DNA of 64,000 nucleotides from Rhizobium aethiopicum. Its GTDB lineage: Bacteria > Pseudomonadota > Alphaproteobacteria > Rhizobiales > Rhizobiaceae. The position numbers and the translations under genes were made by a program. Positions 1 to 8,777 of the stretch are shown piece by piece. Every line of letters starts with the position of its first letter. Position 1 is the first letter of the stretch. The stretch covers positions 62,001-126,000 of the forward strand of contig NZ_FMAJ01000006.1 of NCBI RefSeq assembly GCF_900094625.1. The letters are read 5' to 3'. The notes under the pieces are model-generated. The model ran no database searches. It was given only the letters and a program-made list of their open reading frames with translations, and had not been told where the DNA came from.

Positions 1-318
1 AACGGCAAAACCCGTCAATCCGTCTTCCAGATCATCGGCGCCGTCAGGGAAGGTCGACAGCACCGAGAAGAGCATGGCGTTGGCACGATTCATCACGTCC
101 TCAACGACGGCGACGAACAGCGTCTCCTTTTCACGATAGTGATTGTAGATCGTCTGACGGGAGACACAGGCGACAGCGGCGATCTCGTCGATGCTGGCGG
201 CCGCAAAACCCTGGCGGCAGAAGACATCGGCGGCGGCGTCGAGGATCGACATACGCTTGGCGCATTGTCCACGTTGCGTATGCCCCGTCATCCCCGGCGG
301 TGTCATGCGATCTTTCAT
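1..318 (-). CDS. TetR-family transcriptional regulator, C-terminus cut by window edge
   Basis: Only the first 106 codons are in the window. The visible part is the N-terminal DNA-binding domain of a TetR repressor: an AKRMSILDAAADVF helix, then a helix-turn-helix at about residues 42-61 containing SRQTIYNHY, followed by REKETLF. The ligand-binding domain lies beyond position 1. It is divergent from a Bcr/CflA-type exporter, the usual arrangement for a repressor controlling the pump next to it. The ATG at 318 is almost at the transcription start predicted from the promoter at 326-354, so the mRNA may be leaderless; the in-frame ATG at 306 is an alternative. Family is certain; the target is inferred from context. 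Confidence 0.85.
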   Translation of the reverse strand, partial: MKDRMTPPGMTGHTQRGQCAKRMSILDAAADVFCRQGFAAASIDEIAAVACVSRQTIYNHYREKETLFVAVVEDVMNRANAMLFSVLSTFPDGADDLEDGLTGFAV

Positions 319-325
319 GAGAGCA

Positions 326-364
326 AAGATAAGACGTCTTGACGAGTTAGACAATGGCGTCTAA
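326..364 (-). promoter_or_regulatory. Promoter and probable operator of the tetR-type gene
   Basis: Read on the minus strand, TTGTCT (354-349) and TATCTT (331-326) are separated by exactly 17 bases, a good sigma-70 promoter. An inverted repeat TTAGAC-N6-GTCTAA (347-364) overlaps the -35 element, and a 10-bp palindrome AAGACGTCTT (331-340) sits between -35 and -10. Such dyads are where a TetR dimer would bind, so autorepression with control of the divergent exporter is likely. Inferred from sequence only. Confidence 0.5.
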
Positions 365-565
365 TTTTACAGGCGTGTCCAAGTTTATTGACACTCCTGG
401 TTCCGCCGCTGGAGATATGAGCTCGCACTTCGTCTCCGCGCGAACGATCATCATTGAACCCAGCGCATCGGCGCGAAATCGGATCGATTTTCGGAAAGCA
501 CGATGCGCCATGCGGCGGAGCGAACATCCGGCGCCTCCGCTGCGCTTTTATGAAAGATCAGCATT

Positions 566-1765
566 ATGACGGCTTCCTTCTTTCGCATTGCCCTTATTCT
601 CGGCCTTTTGTCGGCCATCGGCCCCTTTGCCATCGACATGTATCTGCCTGCGTTGCCCTCCATCGGCCAGGACCTGCATGCCGATAACAGCGTCACTCAG
701 CTCACCCTTCTCGCCTTCTTCATTTCCTTTGCGCTCGCCCAGCTCGTCTATGGGCCGCTGTCGGACATGTGGGGCCGCAAGCTGCCGCTCTATCTCGGCA
801 TCGGCCTCTTCGCCGTCGCTTCGATCGGCTGCGCCCTTTCGACGGATATCGAAACGCTGATCGCCTTCCGTTTCGTCCAGGGCATCGGCGGCGCCGCCGG
901 CATGGTCATTCCGCGCGCCATCGTCCGTGACATGCACACCGGCGTCCAAGCCGCGCGGCTGATGTCGCTGCTGATGCTGGTCTTCTCGATTTCGCCGATC
1001 CTGGCGCCGCTGACCGGCAGCGCCGTCATCGAATTTTCAGGCTGGCGCGGTGTGTTCTGGGCCGTGACGATCGCTGCCGCAATCGGCCTCGTGCTGCTCG
1101 CCACACAGCTCGAAGAAACCCGGTCCGCCGGGGAGCGCAGCGGCAGCGGCCTCGGCAGCGCCATGAAGGCCTATCGCCTGCTGCTCGCCGACCGCAATTT
1201 CCTGACGCTGACCTTCATCGGCGGTCTCGGCATTTCGAGCTTTCTCGTCTATCTCGCCAACTCGCCCTTCGTGCTGATCCAGCACTATGGGCTGACGCCG
1301 ACCGAATACAGCTTTGCCTTCTCGATCAACGCCGTCTCCTTCTTCGCGGTGTCGCAGGCGACCGGCTGGCTTGGGGAGCGTTTCGGCCTGGTGCGCGTCA
1401 TGCGGATTGCCGTCAGCGCCTTTGCGCTGGCCATGATCGTCATGGCGGTGGTGATGGCTTCAGGCTTCAACCAGCTTCCGGTCATGGCGACCTTCCTGTT
1501 CATCGGCTATGGCTTCCTCGGCCTCGTCATTCCGACGAGTGCGGTGCTTGCCCTCGAGGATCACGGCGCGATCGCCGGCACCGCCTCGTCGCTGATGGGA
1601 ACGCTGCATTTCGTCATCGCCGCCGTCGCCATGGTCATATCGAGCCTGTTCTTCGACGGCACCGCCGTTCCGATGGCCGCCGGCATCGCGCTTTGCGCTT
1701 TCTCGGCCTTCGTGCTGACCCAGGCAACAATCGGCCGCCGCGCCGCCGTCGCTGCCGCCGAATAG
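566..1765 (+). CDS. Bcr/CflA-family multidrug MFS exporter
   Basis: A 399-residue inner-membrane major facilitator protein with about 12 hydrophobic segments. MFS motif A is visible in the TM2-TM3 loop as YGPLSDMWGRK, and the Bcr/CflA hallmark PRAIVRD follows TM4. Members of this DHA1 group are proton-driven exporters of drugs such as bicyclomycin, chloramphenicol or sulfonamides; the substrate here cannot be read from sequence. The protein starts directly before a hydrophobic helix (TASFFRIALILGLLSAIGPFAIDMYLPA has the typical FAIDMYLPALP motif). It is divergent from the TetR regulator, which probably represses it. The ribosome-binding site before the ATG is weak. Confidence 0.88.
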   Translation: MTASFFRIALILGLLSAIGPFAIDMYLPALPSIGQDLHADNSVTQLTLLAFFISFALAQLVYGPLSDMWGRKLPLYLGIGLFAVASIGCALSTDIETLIAFRFVQGIGGAAGMVIPRAIVRDMHTGVQAARLMSLLMLVFSISPILAPLTGSAVIEFSGWRGVFWAVTIAAAIGLVLLATQLEETRSAGERSGSGLGSAMKAYRLLLADRNFLTLTFIGGLGISSFLVYLANSPFVLIQHYGLTPTEYSFAFSINAVSFFAVSQATGWLGERFGLVRVMRIAVSAFALAMIVMAVVMASGFNQLPVMATFLFIGYGFLGLVIPTSAVLALEDHGAIAGTASSLMGTLHFVIAAVAMVISSLFFDGTAVPMAAGIALCAFSAFVLTQATIGRRAAVAAAE

Positions 1766-1810
1766 CCGGAAACAGGCCGCAGCCGGCAGAATCTTGCCTA
1801 GGTGACGGGC

Positions 1811-2848
1811 TCAGCTCGTCAGCGTAAAGGCGTCGCTTTCGCCGGGAACGAGCTCCAGCGGCCAGATCCTGTTGCGGGCGCCCTGCGGATAATGATCGGC
1901 ATAGGCTGGCATGGTGGCGAGCAGGGTTTCGCCGAGCTGGGCGCCGAGATCGCGCAGCGACATGCGGAAGGACGTCAGCGACGGCTGCAGGAAATGGGTG
2001 CGCGGCTCCTCGCGGAACCCGACGACGGCAAGGTCGCGGCCGGGCACGATGCCCGCCTCGGCCAGCCTGCGGTAAAGGCCGATCGCCATCAGTTCGTGGA
2101 TCAGGATGATTGCGGTCGGCCGCTCTTCGATCATCAGCAGTTCGTGACCGGCCTGATAACCGCCCTGTTCGCTCGACTTGACGCGAATGACCAGCGCCGG
2201 GTCGAAAGGAATGCCGTGCCGTTTCAGCGCCTGCCGGTAAGCGTCGAGAAAGATGTAGCCGAGGTTGATGTCGGAGGAGGGGGCGGCCACGGCGATCCGC
2301 CGGTGGCCTTTGGCAACGAGCCGGTCGACGCCGCGCGCCGCCACGCCCTCGAAGTCGAGATCCATCCAGGTATAGCTGCCGCCAGATGCGCTGCGGCCGA
2401 GCGCCACGAAGGGAATGCGGGCCTTTTCCAGGAGCTCGATGCGCCGGTCGGTGCGCCGTGTCGCCGAGATGATCATTGCGTCGACGAGCCGGCGCGCCAC
2501 CATGCGCTTCAGATATTCGTGCGGATCCTCGTCATCGGGGCAGGGCAGCATGACCAGGTCGAGCTTGTGGCGGGAGAAGACGCTCTGCAGCCCGTCGGTG
2601 ACGCCGAGGAAGAAGTCGTCGCTGTTTTCGACCGTCTCGCGGCTGACCTCGAGCATCAGCCCGATGACGTTGGTCATGCCCTGGCGGAGGCTGCGGCCCG
2701 ACTGGTTGGCAACGTAGCCGAGCTCTTCGGCAGCGGCGAGCACGCGCCGGCGCGTGTCTTCATTAACGTCAGGCTTGCCGTTCAGCGCCCGGGACACGGT
2801 CCCGATCGAAATGTCGAGGTGCTCGGCGAGCTGGCGAATTCCCTTCAT
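1811..2848 (-). CDS. LacI-family transcriptional regulator (first of a tandem pair)
   Basis: A 345-residue LacI/GalR repressor. The N-terminus carries the LacI helix-turn-helix and hinge: MKGIRQLAEHLDISIGTVSR then ALNGKPDV and ELGYVANQSGRSLRQG. The remainder is the periplasmic-binding-protein-like sugar sensor domain. An upstream extension of 52 codons is open in frame, but the ATG at 2848 places the helix-turn-helix at residue 5 as in other family members, so that start is preferred. It lies about 80 bp downstream of a second LacI gene in the same direction. No sugar transporter or catabolic gene is beside it, so the effector is unknown. Confidence 0.82.
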   Translation of the reverse strand: MKGIRQLAEHLDISIGTVSRALNGKPDVNEDTRRRVLAAAEELGYVANQSGRSLRQGMTNVIGLMLEVSRETVENSDDFFLGVTDGLQSVFSRHKLDLVMLPCPDDEDPHEYLKRMVARRLVDAMIISATRRTDRRIELLEKARIPFVALGRSASGGSYTWMDLDFEGVAARGVDRLVAKGHRRIAVAAPSSDINLGYIFLDAYRQALKRHGIPFDPALVIRVKSSEQGGYQAGHELLMIEERPTAIILIHELMAIGLYRRLAEAGIVPGRDLAVVGFREEPRTHFLQPSLTSFRMSLRDLGAQLGETLLATMPAYADHYPQGARNRIWPLELVPGESDAFTLTS

Positions 2849-2927
2849 CTCCGACGATTTTCCTCCCGATCGGATCGCATTTGTCCTTTCTTGCCACAGG
2901 ATGGCGCCTGCGAAAAGTCGGAAGGGC

Positions 2928-3968
2928 TTATGGCTTGAAGCTCTCGCGGATGACGAGTTCCGGGATGACACGTTCATGAGCCGGCGGCGCGTCAGGATTT
3001 TCAAGCCGCCGCTCCATCAGCTCGACGGCGCGTTGCGCCATGGTCAGAGGGTCCTGGCGGAAGGTGGTTAGCTGGTAGCTCAGCCAGGAGGATTCCGGAA
3101 CGTCGTCGAAGCCGATGACGGCGATATCCTCCGGGATGCGCAACCGCGCTTCCTGGCGCGCGACATCCATCAGTCCGAAGGCGATCAGGTCGTTGGCGCA
3201 GAAGACGGCGTCAGGTTTTGTTCTCTCCGAGAAAAGCGCGCGGCCGGCGGCGACGCCGCCCTCATAATCGGAATCGCCGCCGCGTGCGACGACGACGGAT
3301 GCGCCGAACGCCTGCGCCGTCGAAAGGAAAGCGTTTTCGCGCTCGACGATCGCAGGCGTTCTCGAGTTGGAGCCGATCACCGCCAGCCGCCGCCTACCGC
3401 TCTCGTAGAAGGCCGTCGCTGCCCTGCGCGAAGCTTCGGAGTTGCCGGCGCGGACATGATCGGCGTCTGGCTCTGAGCGGCCGATGACGACGAGCGGCTG
3501 GCCGTTTCGGTGGGCGAGTTCGAGGAAACTGGCTGGCGGCGAGCCGGACAGGATGATGATCGCCTCGGCCCGATGGCCGATCAGCATCTTCTGGGCGGCG
3601 AGCAATTCGTCTTCCGTTTGGCCGGTGTTGATGAGAATCGGAATGCTGCCGCGCCGGATCAGCGCTTTGGCAAGGGCGGCGGCCAGATGCGCGCGAAAAC
3701 CCACTTCCGGCCGTGTGGCGACGATGCCGACGAGGCGGCTCTGATTGGCAAGCACACCGCGCGCCAGGTCATTGACGTGGTAGCCGAGTTCGTCAGCCGC
3801 CCGCAGCACCTTTTCACGCGTTGCAGGCGCAACGCTCGCGCCTGGCGTAAAGGTGCGCGAGACGGCCGAGCGCGAAACGCCCGCCAGTTGCGCCACCTGT
3901 TCGGCGCTGACGAAACGCATACGCTCTTTTTTCGGCGTCTTGCCGCCGTTTATGGGACCATCATTCAT
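2928..3968 (-). CDS. LacI-family transcriptional regulator (second of a tandem pair)
   Basis: A 346-residue LacI/GalR repressor with N-terminal helix-turn-helix (VSAEQVAQLAGVSRSAVSR), hinge (DELGYHVNDLARGVLANQS) and sensor domain ending in a GFDDVPESSWLSYQLTT segment typical of the family. The ATG at 3920 would give the classical short leader before the helix-turn-helix and has AAAGAG before it, so the first 16 codons may be untranslated. The two LacI genes are similar only at family level and are probably not a recent duplication. They may be co-transcribed. The regulated genes are not evident in this window. Confidence 0.82.
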   Translation of the reverse strand: MNDGPINGGKTPKKERMRFVSAEQVAQLAGVSRSAVSRTFTPGASVAPATREKVLRAADELGYHVNDLARGVLANQSRLVGIVATRPEVGFRAHLAAALAKALIRRGSIPILINTGQTEDELLAAQKMLIGHRAEAIIILSGSPPASFLELAHRNGQPLVVIGRSEPDADHVRAGNSEASRRAATAFYESGRRRLAVIGSNSRTPAIVERENAFLSTAQAFGASVVVARGGDSDYEGGVAAGRALFSERTKPDAVFCANDLIAFGLMDVARQEARLRIPEDIAVIGFDDVPESSWLSYQLTTFRQDPLTMAQRAVELMERRLENPDAPPAHERVIPELVIRESFKP

Positions 3969-3999
3969 GGCTGTCAGCTATTGATTGTCTCTGACAGCC
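3969..3999. promoter_or_regulatory. Inverted repeat upstream of the LacI-family gene
   Basis: GGCTGTCAG (3969-3977) and CTGACAGCC (3991-3999) form a perfect 9-bp inverted repeat with a 13-base spacer directly before the LacI-type gene. A further TGACAG half-site follows at about 4003. It may be an autoregulatory operator; a hairpin in the leader is the alternative. Confidence 0.35.
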
Positions 4000-4061
4000 A
4001 GATGACAGGCGGCGGGGCGGGCGGAATTTTTTGCGATGGTGCTGTCGTCGGCATGCCGCAC

Positions 4062-4093
4062 AAAAAACCGAGGCTGCGGGACGCAACCTCGGT
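4062..4093 (-). terminator. Rho-independent terminator of the glycine-zipper gene
   Basis: On the minus strand a 12-bp stem (arms at 4082-4093 and 4067-4078, one G-T-type mismatch, 3-base loop) is followed by a run of six T. It lies about 50 bp after the stop codon at 4145 and is a textbook intrinsic terminator. Confidence 0.85.
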
Positions 4094-4144
4094 TGAAGGC
4101 AAACCGGCGGCGATAAAACCGATGCCGCCGCAAAACTTCAGGAA

Positions 4145-4441
4145 CTATTCGCAGACGCGGACCGTCTCGACATGATAGCCGCCGTCATAACGGTTGCGCA
4201 CGTCGCGGTCCTCATACCAGCATCTCGGCGCCGGCTCGACATAACGAGGGCCCTCATCGATGTAACGAGGACCGCCATTGGCGATCGCGCCGCCGATCAG
4301 ACCGCCAACGACACCCGCGGCAACGCCGCCTGCAATGATTCGACCGGTGTCATCATGATGACGGTCACGCGCGGCAGCAGGCTGAATAGCCGATCCAACA
4401 AGGGCCGTCGCGATCAACAGGCTGCTAATAATTCTCTTCAT
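4145..4441 (-). CDS. Small secreted glycine-zipper protein
   Basis: A 98-residue protein with an N-terminal signal peptide (MKRIISSLLIATALVGSAI, cleavage probably after PAAA) and a glycine-zipper segment (GGVAAGVVGGLIGGAIA) that can insert into or associate with membranes. The C-terminal third is rich in Arg, Tyr and Pro and contains two cysteines (APRCWYE and the penultimate VCE), which could form a disulfide. The ATG at 4441 has a strong GAGGAG ribosome-binding site; an upstream in-frame extension lacks one. Such proteins are common in rhizobial envelopes but their function is not established. It is a single-gene unit with its own terminator. Confidence 0.75.
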   Translation of the reverse strand: MKRIISSLLIATALVGSAIQPAAARDRHHDDTGRIIAGGVAAGVVGGLIGGAIANGGPRYIDEGPRYVEPAPRCWYEDRDVRNRYDGGYHVETVRVCE

Positions 4442-4545
4442 AATAATCTCCTCAGTGGCACTTGCCCCGGATAAAAGGCAAATGCGGCAGCAAGGCGTTT
4501 GTTCGTTCAAACTTTGCGACATGCGTTAACGCAAGTCATACCCGA

Positions 4546-6444
4546 TCAGGTCGCCGATTCCGCTGCAGTGGTCTCTTCCAGCACATCCTCGGGTATATCG
4601 TCGAAAGAAGCGTAGTTGAGGTTATAAAGCCTGGAATAGAGCTTGCCGTTCTTCATCAGCTGGCGGTGGTCGCCGCTTTCGATGATCTCGCCGTTCTGCA
4701 GCACGATGATCCGGTCGGCTTCGCGGATCGTTGCCAGGCGATGGGCGATGACGAGGCCGGTGCGGTTTTCGAGCAGCTTCACCAGTGCCTTTTGAATCAG
4801 CATCTCGGTATAGCTGTCGATATTGGCGGTCGCCTCGTCGAGCACCAGGATCTTTGCATCCGCCACAAGCGCGCGGGCAAAGCTCAAAAGCTGGCGCTGG
4901 CCGAGCGAAAGATTGCCGCCGCGTTCGCCGAGAACGCTGTCGTAGCCATCGGGCAATCGCATGACGAAATCGTGCGCGCCGACGGCTTTAGCCGCCTCGA
5001 TCACCTGTTCGCGCGTCGCCTCCACCTTGTGGTAGCGGATGTTTTCGAAGACGGTGCCGGTAAACAGGAAGGGCTCCTGCAGCACCATCGCGATCTCAGC
5101 TCCGAGCGAATCCTGGGTTAATTCCCTGACGTCGTGGCCACCGACCAGCACCTGGCCCTGCTGCACGTCGTAGAAGCGATGGATGAGCGACATGCAGCTC
5201 GATTTGCCCGATCCCGTCGGACCCACAAGCGCGACCGTCTCGCCGGGATTGACCTTGAAGTTCACATGTTTCAGCACCGGATGCTTCGGATTGTAGCCGA
5301 AGACGACATCTCTGAATTCCACCGAGCCGTCCATGTCGCGCGACAGGGTCTTGGCGTCGGGCGAGTCCTTGATGTCGACAGGAACGTCGAGCACTTCGGT
5401 CAGCCGCTGGCCCGACGCCATGGCGCGCTGCATCACCGAATATTGCAAAGTCAGCGAACGGATCGGGTCGAAGAAACGCTGGATATAGAAGAGGAAGGCG
5501 ACAAGCACGCCAACGTCGAGCGCCTGGTTGAGAACGCGTGCGCCGCCGACGACGATGACGAGGGCCATCGCCACGCCGGTCAGGCTGTCGACGATCGGCA
5601 CCATCACCTGGGCATAACGCGCCGCCGTCAGATGGGTCTTGAGGTTGGCATGCGCCTTGTCGTCGTAGAGGGTGAAGTTGACGCCCTGCCGATCCATGCT
5701 CTGAACGGCGCGCACGCCGTGGATGGCTTCGGCGAGCGCGCCGTTCGCAACCGAATTGGTCTCGTGCGCGGCCATGAACGACTTGCGTGCGAGCGGCAGC
5801 CAGAACAGCCGGACGATGAACAGCACCGGCAGCACCGAAAGCGTCAGCAGCCCCAGCTTGAAATCGAGATAGAGCATCACGAAGACGATGCCGAAAAGCA
5901 GCACGATGTCACCGACTGATAGCACCGAGGTTTCGAGGAATTCCTGCATCGAGTTGACGTCGCCCTGCAGGCGCGACATCAGCCGCCCCACTTCGGTCTT
6001 GTCCATGAAGGAGAGCGAGACGCGCTGGAGATGCGAAAACATCGCCTTGCGGATGTCGAAGAGCACCTCTTCCGCGACGTTGCCGACCAGCGTCTCCTGG
6101 GCATAGCTTGCCGCATAGTTGATCAGGATGGCGATGGTGAAGGCGGCGATCGCCCCGATCAGCGCCGAGTGATTGCCGCCCGGCGACATGCCGTGGTCGA
6201 TGGCGTAACGGATGATCAGCGGGATCAGCAATTGCATCGTCGTGAAGATCAGGACGGCGACGACTGCCCAGGCGACCTGACGGCGATAGGGATGAACGAA
6301 AGCCCAGATGCGCTTGACGATGTTGCCGTCGAAGGCCTTGCCAAACATTTCCTCTTCGACGCGATGCGAACCGACCACCGCCCGCGGCGGACGGCGTCCA
6401 TCCTCGCGAATGTCGGGACGTTCGGTTTCCAGTTCCTCGGCCAT
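4546..6444 (-). CDS. ABC exporter half-transporter with canonical catalytic glutamate (partner 2)
   Basis: A 632-residue fused exporter: six-helix transmembrane domain (about residues 50-345) and C-terminal nucleotide-binding domain. Walker A is GPTGSGKSS (408-416), Walker B is ILVLDEA with catalytic Glu at 537, and the switch His is at 568 (IAHRLAT). The signature is LSLGQ instead of LSGGQ (512-516). The ATG at 6444 has a good AGGAGG site; an upstream ATG at 6486 has none. It follows a second half-exporter on the same strand after a 249-bp spacer holding a palindromic repeat. The pair probably forms a heterodimeric lipid or drug exporter; the substrate is unknown. Confidence 0.85.
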   Translation of the reverse strand: MAEELETERPDIREDGRRPPRAVVGSHRVEEEMFGKAFDGNIVKRIWAFVHPYRRQVAWAVVAVLIFTTMQLLIPLIIRYAIDHGMSPGGNHSALIGAIAAFTIAILINYAASYAQETLVGNVAEEVLFDIRKAMFSHLQRVSLSFMDKTEVGRLMSRLQGDVNSMQEFLETSVLSVGDIVLLFGIVFVMLYLDFKLGLLTLSVLPVLFIVRLFWLPLARKSFMAAHETNSVANGALAEAIHGVRAVQSMDRQGVNFTLYDDKAHANLKTHLTAARYAQVMVPIVDSLTGVAMALVIVVGGARVLNQALDVGVLVAFLFYIQRFFDPIRSLTLQYSVMQRAMASGQRLTEVLDVPVDIKDSPDAKTLSRDMDGSVEFRDVVFGYNPKHPVLKHVNFKVNPGETVALVGPTGSGKSSCMSLIHRFYDVQQGQVLVGGHDVRELTQDSLGAEIAMVLQEPFLFTGTVFENIRYHKVEATREQVIEAAKAVGAHDFVMRLPDGYDSVLGERGGNLSLGQRQLLSFARALVADAKILVLDEATANIDSYTEMLIQKALVKLLENRTGLVIAHRLATIREADRIIVLQNGEIIESGDHRQLMKNGKLYSRLYNLNYASFDDIPEDVLEETTAAESAT

Positions 6445-6489
6445 CACATTCCTCCTGCGGCCAACACAGGTGGCTCGCACTTTCATTGC

Positions 6490-6690
6490 GTCTCTCCTTC
6501 ACCCCGGCGGGGGTGGGAAGGACGGGTAGAGACCCACCGGCTCGACCCCGGTCGGTGGCCCGAAGGGCGAATGAGGGCCGCACGGCACGCCCGTTTGCCT
6601 GTCGCTTCCACTCAGGGCATTCGTCGCTGTCGCTCCTCGCCCCTCATCGCCTCGCTTTGCTCGGCACTTCTCCCCAGTGGGGAGAAGAGG
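6490..6690. repeat. RIME-like palindromic intergenic repeat (copy A)
   Basis: The spacer between the two half-exporter genes is filled by palindromic sequence: CCACCG...CGGTGG near 6532-6556 and CTTCTCCCC-AGT-GGGGAGAAG near 6668-6688. The same CTTCTCCCC/GGGGAGAAG core recurs at 21.2, 51.6 and 54.5 kb. This fits the Rhizobium-specific intergenic mosaic elements known from this group. Exact borders are approximate. Confidence 0.6.
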
Positions 6691-6693
6691 GAG

Positions 6694-8547
6694 TTACGCG
6701 CTCAGCACCTCGTCGCCCGGCCGCACCTGCAGGTCGTAGAGCGCCTTGTAGCGTCCGCCGAGCGAAAGCAGCGCCTGATGCGTGCCGCGCTCGACGATCC
6801 TTCCGTCTTCGACGAACAGGATCAAATCGGCATGCATCAGCGAGCTCAGGCGATGGGCCACGATGATCGTCACGCGGTCGGCGGCATAGCGGCGCATGGC
6901 GCTGCGAATGCGCTGCTCGGTGGCCGCGTCGATTGCCGCCGTCGAATCGTCGAACACCATCACCGCCGGCTTCAGCATCAGCGCCCTGGCGATCGAAAGG
7001 CGCTGCCGCTGACCGCCGGACAGCGAAACGCCGCGTTCGCCGACGACGGTGCCGTAGCCGGTGGGAAGGCCGAGCACGTAATTGTGCAGCTGAGCGCTTT
7101 CGCTGGCGCGTTCGATGCGGCTTTCCTTCGCCCAGGGATCGCCATAGGCGATGTTGTTCTCGATCGTCGTCGTGAAAAGGAATGAATCCTGCTGGACGAC
7201 CGCAACCGCCCGGCGCAGCGACTGCAGCGTCGCCTTGCGGATGTCCTGGCCGTCGATGGTGATCCTGCCGCCCGTCACATCGTAAAAGCGCGGGATCAGA
7301 TGGGCGATGGTCGACTTGCCGCTGCCGGGTGGGCCGACGATGCCGATGGTCTGGCCGCGCCTGGCTTCGAACGAGACATCGTGGAGTATGGTGCGTTTTT
7401 CCGAGCCGGGATAGGCGAAGCTGACATTCTCGAAGCGCAGCACGCCCTCCGTTACATCGAGCTTCCTGGCATCCGGCGCGTCCTTAATCGCGATGTCGAG
7501 GTCGAGCAGATTAAAGAGCCGCGTGCCGCAGGTGGAAGCGCGGGCAAAGGCATTGACCATCAGGCCGAGCTGGCGCACCGGCATCTGCAGGATGGTCATG
7601 AAGGTCAGGAACGAGGCGAGCGTGCCGACGGTGATCTCGCCCGACATCACCTTGCCGCCGCCGACCCAGAGCACGAGCCCCATCGCCGCGAAAAAGGAGA
7701 AGGTCATGGCGCTGGTGTTGACGACACGGATGCCGACGCGTTGATGCGCGAGCGCCAGTGCGTTCTTCGAGGCCGCCTCGAATTTCGACAGTTCGTGCTC
7801 CTGCGCGGCAAAGGCGCGCACGACACGGATGCCGCCGAGATTCTCCTCCATGATGCGGGTCAGCACCGACAGCCGTTCCTGCAGGTCGAGCCAGGTGGCG
7901 CGCAGCCTGAGCTGCGTTGCCGAGGAACGCCAGCCGACGAAAGGCACGAAGGAGAGCGCCAGCAAGCCGAGCACGACATCGGTCGACAGCAGCATATAGG
8001 CGCCGATGCCGATCAGGATCGACAGCAGGATCATGCGGACCAGCGCCGTCGAAAAATACATGCGCACGCCTTCGAGATCGAGCAGGCCGACGGTGATCAG
8101 ATCGCCGGAATGAACCGTGTCATGAAAGCTGAAGGACAGGCGCTGGATCTTCTCGTAGCAGGCCAGACGCAGCTCGTAGCCCATGTGGTGGCCGACGGAT
8201 TCGCTGTAGTAGTTCTGCACCATGGTGAAGAGACCGCGCAACACGCTGGCCCCGAGCAGGAGCAGCGCCGTGGTCAGAAGCGCGTCCTGCGCTGCCTGGC
8301 CCGCCACGCCGCCGCCTATCGCCAGCTGCGTGTGGTCGACGGCCTGGCCGAGAAGACGGGGGATCATCAGCTGGAAGGTGGAGGCGATGAGCGTGGCGCC
8401 GATTGCAAAGCCGGCCTGCCAGGGGTGGCGGAAGGCCATCACGGTGATGCGCACCAGTGTGTAGAGGCCTCGGCCCCAGCCTGCCGCAGTTGCAAGGGCC
8501 ATCGAAGCCGAAGGCTTCGTCGCGCGTGTTGACGCTTCGCTGCTCAC
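6694..8547 (-). CDS. ABC exporter half-transporter with degenerate Walker B (partner 1)
   Basis: A 617-residue half-exporter: transmembrane domain (about 35-340), then nucleotide-binding domain with Walker A GPPGSGKST (405-413), a good LSGGQ (509-513) and switch His at 565. The Walker B is VMVFDDS: Asp534 stands where the catalytic Glu should be. That change marks the degenerate site of heterodimeric exporters such as TM287/288, LmrCD and BmrCD. Upstream codons to 8655 are open but look non-coding, so the GTG at 8547 is preferred, although its ribosome-binding site is weak. It precedes the partner with the intact Glu, so the two probably assemble together in the inner membrane. Confidence 0.82.
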   Translation of the reverse strand: MSSEASTRATKPSASMALATAAGWGRGLYTLVRITVMAFRHPWQAGFAIGATLIASTFQLMIPRLLGQAVDHTQLAIGGGVAGQAAQDALLTTALLLLGASVLRGLFTMVQNYYSESVGHHMGYELRLACYEKIQRLSFSFHDTVHSGDLITVGLLDLEGVRMYFSTALVRMILLSILIGIGAYMLLSTDVVLGLLALSFVPFVGWRSSATQLRLRATWLDLQERLSVLTRIMEENLGGIRVVRAFAAQEHELSKFEAASKNALALAHQRVGIRVVNTSAMTFSFFAAMGLVLWVGGGKVMSGEITVGTLASFLTFMTILQMPVRQLGLMVNAFARASTCGTRLFNLLDLDIAIKDAPDARKLDVTEGVLRFENVSFAYPGSEKRTILHDVSFEARRGQTIGIVGPPGSGKSTIAHLIPRFYDVTGGRITIDGQDIRKATLQSLRRAVAVVQQDSFLFTTTIENNIAYGDPWAKESRIERASESAQLHNYVLGLPTGYGTVVGERGVSLSGGQRQRLSIARALMLKPAVMVFDDSTAAIDAATEQRIRSAMRRYAADRVTIIVAHRLSSLMHADLILFVEDGRIVERGTHQALLSLGGRYKALYDLQVRPGDEVLSA

Positions 8548-8777
8548 GGTATTTTTCCAATAGATGTGGTGCTCGGACGCTGGCCCGAAAAGACGGCAAA
8601 TCCATGAAGGGATTGATAGCAGGGTCATTTTTGCCGATTCCGACCGGGGGTTCAAGTAAAGAATTCACTAACTGGTTATTTTTACGTGAGCCCGTCTCGC
8701 ATCCCCCCGCGGGAACAATCGCCGCGCGGATGGGTTGCAGCATCAAACCCCTTCAGGCAACTGCTGCGGAGAGACCG

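Noticed and set aside
388..420. TTGACA as a promoter for the Bcr-type exporter
   Set aside because: No acceptable -10 element lies 16-18 bp downstream; the nearest candidate is about 20 bp away.
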